Assembly: GCF_039523615.1 (NCBI RefSeq)
Contig: NZ_BAAAFQ010000005.1
Span: forward strand, 239,377 to 303,376
Length of the DNA: 64,000 bases
Reading direction: 5' to 3'
Origin: Psychrosphaera haliotis
GTDB taxonomy: Bacteria; Pseudomonadota; Gammaproteobacteria; Enterobacterales; Alteromonadaceae
Notes under the pieces: generated by a model
Databases searched by the model: none
The model's input: only the letters and a program-made list of their open reading frames with translations
What the model was told of the DNA's origin: nothing
Shown: positions 60,225-64,000 of the stretch, piece by piece
How positions within the stretch are numbered: the first letter of the stretch is position 1
How the letters are laid out: every line of letters begins with the position of its first letter
Program-made: the position numbers and the translations under genes

Positions 60225-61124
60225 ATGGAAAAGATCAGTTTTTTTGGTTTGGGTAATATGGGCGGCCCTATGGCTGCAAATTTAGTTCGTGCTGGGTATG
60301 AAGTTTGTGTTTTTGATTTAGTACCATCTGCAGTAGAAGAGTTGGTTAACCTTGGAGCGACAAAAGCTGAAACACCGGAAGAAGTAGTTAAAGGAGCTAA
60401 TGTCATAATTTCAATGTTGCCAGCGGGTAAACATGTTGCCAGTTTGTATGAAGGCTTAATAGGAAGTTCAGAACCTACTAATGCAAATCTAAGTAAAGGT
60501 GCGTTAGTAATTGATTGTTCGACAATTGATGCAGGAACTATTCAGTCACTTTCTGTTAAGTTGGAGCAAATTGGTGTGAACTGTATCGACGCACCTGTAT
60601 CTGGTGGTGTGGCCGGAGCTACTAATGGTACGCTTAGCTTTATGGTTGGCGGTAACGAAAAATCATTCAATCAAGCAAAGTCGTTATTAGAAGTAATGGG
60701 TAAGAATGTCTTTCATGCTGGTGATGTAGGTGCAGGCCAAATCGCAAAGGTTTGTAATAATATGCTTCTTAGTATTCTGATGGTGGGAACGTCGGAAGCG
60801 TTACAACTTGGAATAGATAATGGTTTAGATCCAAAAGTCCTATCAGAGATTATGTCGAATAGCTCAGGTAGTAACTGGACTTTAGATGTTTATAACCCTT
60901 GCCCAGGTGTTCAAGAAACTGCACCTGCTAGCAATGATTACAAACCAGGGTTCATGACTAACTTGATGTTAAAAGATTTAGGTTTGGCGATGGATACTGC
61001 GGTCAATTCTGGTTCGGCAACGCCGATGGGCTCATTGACTCGTAATATGTACGCTTTACATCAAAAACTGGGGAATGGTGACTTAGACTTTTCTAGTATT
61101 TTTAAGCAGTTCAGTCAAAAGTAA
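60225..61124 (+). CDS. mmsB: 3-hydroxyisobutyrate dehydrogenase
   Basis: 299-aa NAD-dependent enzyme making methylmalonate semialdehyde, the substrate of MmsA. FFGLGNMGGPMAANLVRAGY at the N-terminus binds NAD, CIDAPVSGGVAGATNGTL near 120 binds substrate, and the catalytic Lys is in GAGQIAKVCNNMLL near 170. The ATG at 60225 with AGGTGA upstream is preferred to a GTG at 60216. Last gene of the valine unit; an inverted repeat follows at 61182-61216. Confidence 0.94.
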   Translation: MEKISFFGLGNMGGPMAANLVRAGYEVCVFDLVPSAVEELVNLGATKAETPEEVVKGANVIISMLPAGKHVASLYEGLIGSSEPTNANLSKGALVIDCSTIDAGTIQSLSVKLEQIGVNCIDAPVSGGVAGATNGTLSFMVGGNEKSFNQAKSLLEVMGKNVFHAGDVGAGQIAKVCNNMLLSILMVGTSEALQLGIDNGLDPKVLSEIMSNSSGSNWTLDVYNPCPGVQETAPASNDYKPGFMTNLMLKDLGLAMDTAVNSGSATPMGSLTRNMYALHQKLGNGDLDFSSIFKQFSQK

Positions 61125-61181
61125 GGCTTTAACTAATATAAAGTAGCTTAACTACTCAAAGTTATTAGCTTTATAGATAAT

Positions 61182-61216
61182 ATTAAGTAGGGGAATCCCT
61201 TAGGCCTCTACTTAAT
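61182..61216 (+). repeat. Inverted repeat after mmsB
   Basis: 9-bp arms ATTAAGTAG / CTACTTAAT with a 17-nt loop. It may end the mms transcript, but no T-run follows. No gene or other clear signal was seen between here and the first rRNA promoter at 61415. Confidence 0.5.
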
Positions 61217-61414
61217 AAAATTTCCCTCATTTCTGCTTGTCATATCCAGAGGGAATAACAAAGGAAACCTATGCAACCTTATGTTCGGCTCGCTCTATAG
61301 AGCCAATACGTATGTGTTTTAGGCAAAAACCTCTATTTTAATCTTGCTTTATTGATGTTTTGTACAATACTTAATCGTTCAGTCACATTTTAGAGGATTA
61401 ATGTGAAAAAGTGC

Positions 61415-61442
61415 TTGCGCAATTTCTAAAACTCCCTAAAAT
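61415..61442 (+). promoter_or_regulatory. rRNA-type promoter P1, first module
   Basis: TTGCGC, 16 bp, TAAAAT followed by GCGTCCTCG. The GC-rich discriminator is typical of stringently controlled rRNA promoters. Confidence 0.75.
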
Positions 61443-61561
61443 GCGTCCTCGTTGTCAGGGAGACACCAAACGGCTTGAAACGTAAAGTGAAGGTGGTTTG
61501 GATTGACTCAAAACGGTTTAGAAAGCTTCTTCAAAATACTGAAAAAGATTTACTAAAAACG

Positions 61562-61589
61562 TTGACAACGAATTAGGGAAGTGTAGAAT
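61562..61589 (+). promoter_or_regulatory. rRNA-type promoter P2, first module
   Basis: TTGACA, 16 bp, TAGAAT followed by GCGCTTCCC. Confidence 0.85.
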
Positions 61590-61639
61590 GCGCTTCCCGG
61601 TTGAGACAGAGTCGAGACCAAGAGCAGAAAGGCTCTAAA

Positions 61640-61651
61640 CGTTCTTTAACA
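61640..61651 (+). promoter_or_regulatory. boxA antitermination site, first module
   Basis: CGTTCTTTAACA matches the rRNA leader boxA bound by NusB/S10. In this copy it is not followed by a 16S gene. Confidence 0.75.
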
Positions 61652-61667
61652 ATTTGTAATTAATTAT

Positions 61668-61668
61668 N
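61668..61668. other. Ambiguous base N at the end of the first leader copy
   Basis: The only non-ACGT base in the window. It falls exactly where the two leader copies stop matching, which is typical of a scaffold join or of an unresolved repeat. Confidence 0.95.
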
Positions 61669-61815
61669 CAATGACTATTAACATTGCAGCTGGTTCCAAA
61701 TAACATTAAGTAGAGTGATTTTTAATCAAAACTGACTGTTGTCGTATGAAAACAACCCATATCGATACATATTTAGCCGAACAACAAGAAAAACATACTT
61801 TTTTAACAAAAGCGC

Positions 61816-61843
61816 TTGCGCAACGTAATTAGATCTCTATAAT
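61816..61843 (+). promoter_or_regulatory. rRNA-type promoter P1, second module
   Basis: TTGCGC, 16 bp, consensus TATAAT followed by GCGTCCTCG. Stronger -10 than the first copy. Confidence 0.85.
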
Positions 61844-61962
61844 GCGTCCTCGTTGTCAGGGAGACATCAAACGGCTTGAAACGTTAAGTGAAGGTGGTTT
61901 GGATTGACTCAAAACGGTTTAGAAAACTTTATCAAAACATTGAAAAAGATTTACTAAAAACG

Positions 61963-61990
61963 TTGACAACGAATTAGGGAAGTGTAGAAT
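61963..61990 (+). promoter_or_regulatory. rRNA-type promoter P2, second module
   Basis: TTGACA, 16 bp, TAGAAT followed by TCGCCTCCC, about 220 bp upstream of the 16S gene. Confidence 0.88.
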
Positions 61991-62040
61991 TCGCCTCCCG
62001 GTTGAGACAGAGTCGAGACCAAGAGCAGAAAGGCTCTAAA

Positions 62041-62052
62041 CGTTCTTTAACA
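62041..62052 (+). promoter_or_regulatory. boxA antitermination site of the rrn leader
   Basis: CGTTCTTTAACA, 155 bp before the 16S 5' end, just ahead of the processing-stem arm. Confidence 0.82.
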
Positions 62053-62056
62053 ATTT

Positions 62057-62081
62057 GTAATTAATTATTTGTGTGGGCACT
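62057..62081 (+). other. 5' arm of the 16S processing stem (RNase III)
   Basis: GTAATTAATTATTTGTGTG (62057-62075) is the exact reverse complement of 63768-63786 beyond the 16S gene; adding G-U pairs the stem reaches 25 bp. Such stems flank 16S rRNA and are cut by RNase III. Confidence 0.88.
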
Positions 62082-62206
62082 CCGATGAGTAGTAACAAAA
62101 CACACTAAGGTTCTTCTTCGGAAGGCAGCTTAGTACTTGTAACTATCAATTGAGTGTCTGAACGAAATTTATTTGAACAGAATTCAATGGGTAGCGATTA
62201 AACTTT

Positions 62207-63740
<1,534 letters not shown>

Positions 63741-63761
63741 TATACGAAGTTACACCTTCGA

Positions 63762-63786
63762 AGTGTTCACACAAATAATTAATTAC
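63762..63786 (+). other. 3' arm of the 16S processing stem (RNase III)
   Basis: CACACAAATAATTAATTAC (63768-63786) pairs with the leader arm at 62057-62075, closing the 16S precursor loop. Confidence 0.88.
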
Positions 63787-63848
63787 GAATAATGAGCGAG
63801 AAAGCTGCAAGCTGTTAGCTGCATTCGAGAGTTTGTAGCATAAACGAT

Positions 63849-63925
<77 letters not shown>

Positions 63926-64000
63926 AATCTAATTAACTCTGCGTTACCTTCCATCTTGTTTAGATAGTCTAAACGACGATGAAACGTGCCTTGATTTAAT

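Larger units (their letters stand above)
61437..61667 (+). repeat. rRNA promoter/leader module, copy 1
   Basis: About 230 bp repeated almost without change at 61838-62068, at a constant offset of 401 bp with no indels. It includes P2, the leader and boxA, and stops at the ambiguous base 61668. Confidence 0.93.
61838..62068 (+). repeat. rRNA promoter/leader module, copy 2
   Basis: Second copy of the 61437-61667 module; this one continues into the 16S leader and gene. Confidence 0.93.

Overview
The window looks like chromosomal DNA of a marine gammaproteobacterium of the Alteromonadales, most likely Colwelliaceae (Colwellia/Thalassotalea-like). That placement is an inference from the complete 16S gene at the right end, the AT-rich base composition, and blocks of gene order shared with Escherichia coli (ubiF / miaB-phoH-ybeY-corC-lnt with a Gln-Leu-Met tRNA cluster; lolB-ispE-prs divergent from hemA-prfA-prmC-sirB2-sirB1-kdsA). 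I see no transposase, integrase, prophage gene or CRISPR array. One ambiguous base (N) lies at 61668.

Left end, 1-2815: a truncated RhlE-type RNA helicase, a small GIY-YIG protein and an EAL-HDOD signalling protein. The most interesting block is 2.9-15.3 kb, which reads as a locus for using extracellular poly-3-hydroxybutyrate or 3-hydroxybutyrate (3HB) oligomers. It holds a secreted PHB-depolymerase-like esterase, a TonB-dependent receptor, an MFS carrier, a cytoplasmic HSL-type esterase, 3HB dehydrogenase and both subunits of a 3-oxoacid CoA-transferase. In its middle sits a CrbS/CrbR-like two-component system whose kinase carries a sodium/solute-symporter domain. Five intergenic regions of the block carry a near-identical site, ACTAARGTR, a candidate operator for the LuxR-type regulator.

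15.4-31.2 kb is mostly housekeeping: two small genes, a chemotaxis receptor, a MalY-type lyase, lnt-corC-ybeY-phoH and miaB, ubiF, a FadL-family outer membrane protein, a four-gene tRNA operon (Met-Leu-Gln-Gln), and rplY-pth-ychF. 31.4-43.5 kb holds two small membrane/lipoprotein genes, lolB-ispE-prs, and the hemA to kdsA operon. That operon carries two extra genes here: a REC-DUF3369-HD-GYP protein whose HD-GYP site looks degenerate, and a DUF819 membrane protein preceded by eleven perfect AAAAC repeats.

43.6-54.4 kb: a KAS III enzyme; a lysine riboswitch in front of lysC, a zinc-dependent M14 deacylase-like gene and a beta-hydroxyacid dehydrogenase; an HBM-type chemotaxis receptor; a SpoU rRNA methyltransferase; tryptophan 2,3-dioxygenase; and phoBR with a Pho box. 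54.5-61.1 kb is a valine-degradation (mms) operon with a divergent AraC-type regulator. The right end, 61.4-64.0 kb, starts an rRNA operon: two copies of a promoter/leader module 401 bp apart, 16S rRNA, and tRNA-Ile in the spacer. The N at the end of the first leader copy suggests an assembly join there.
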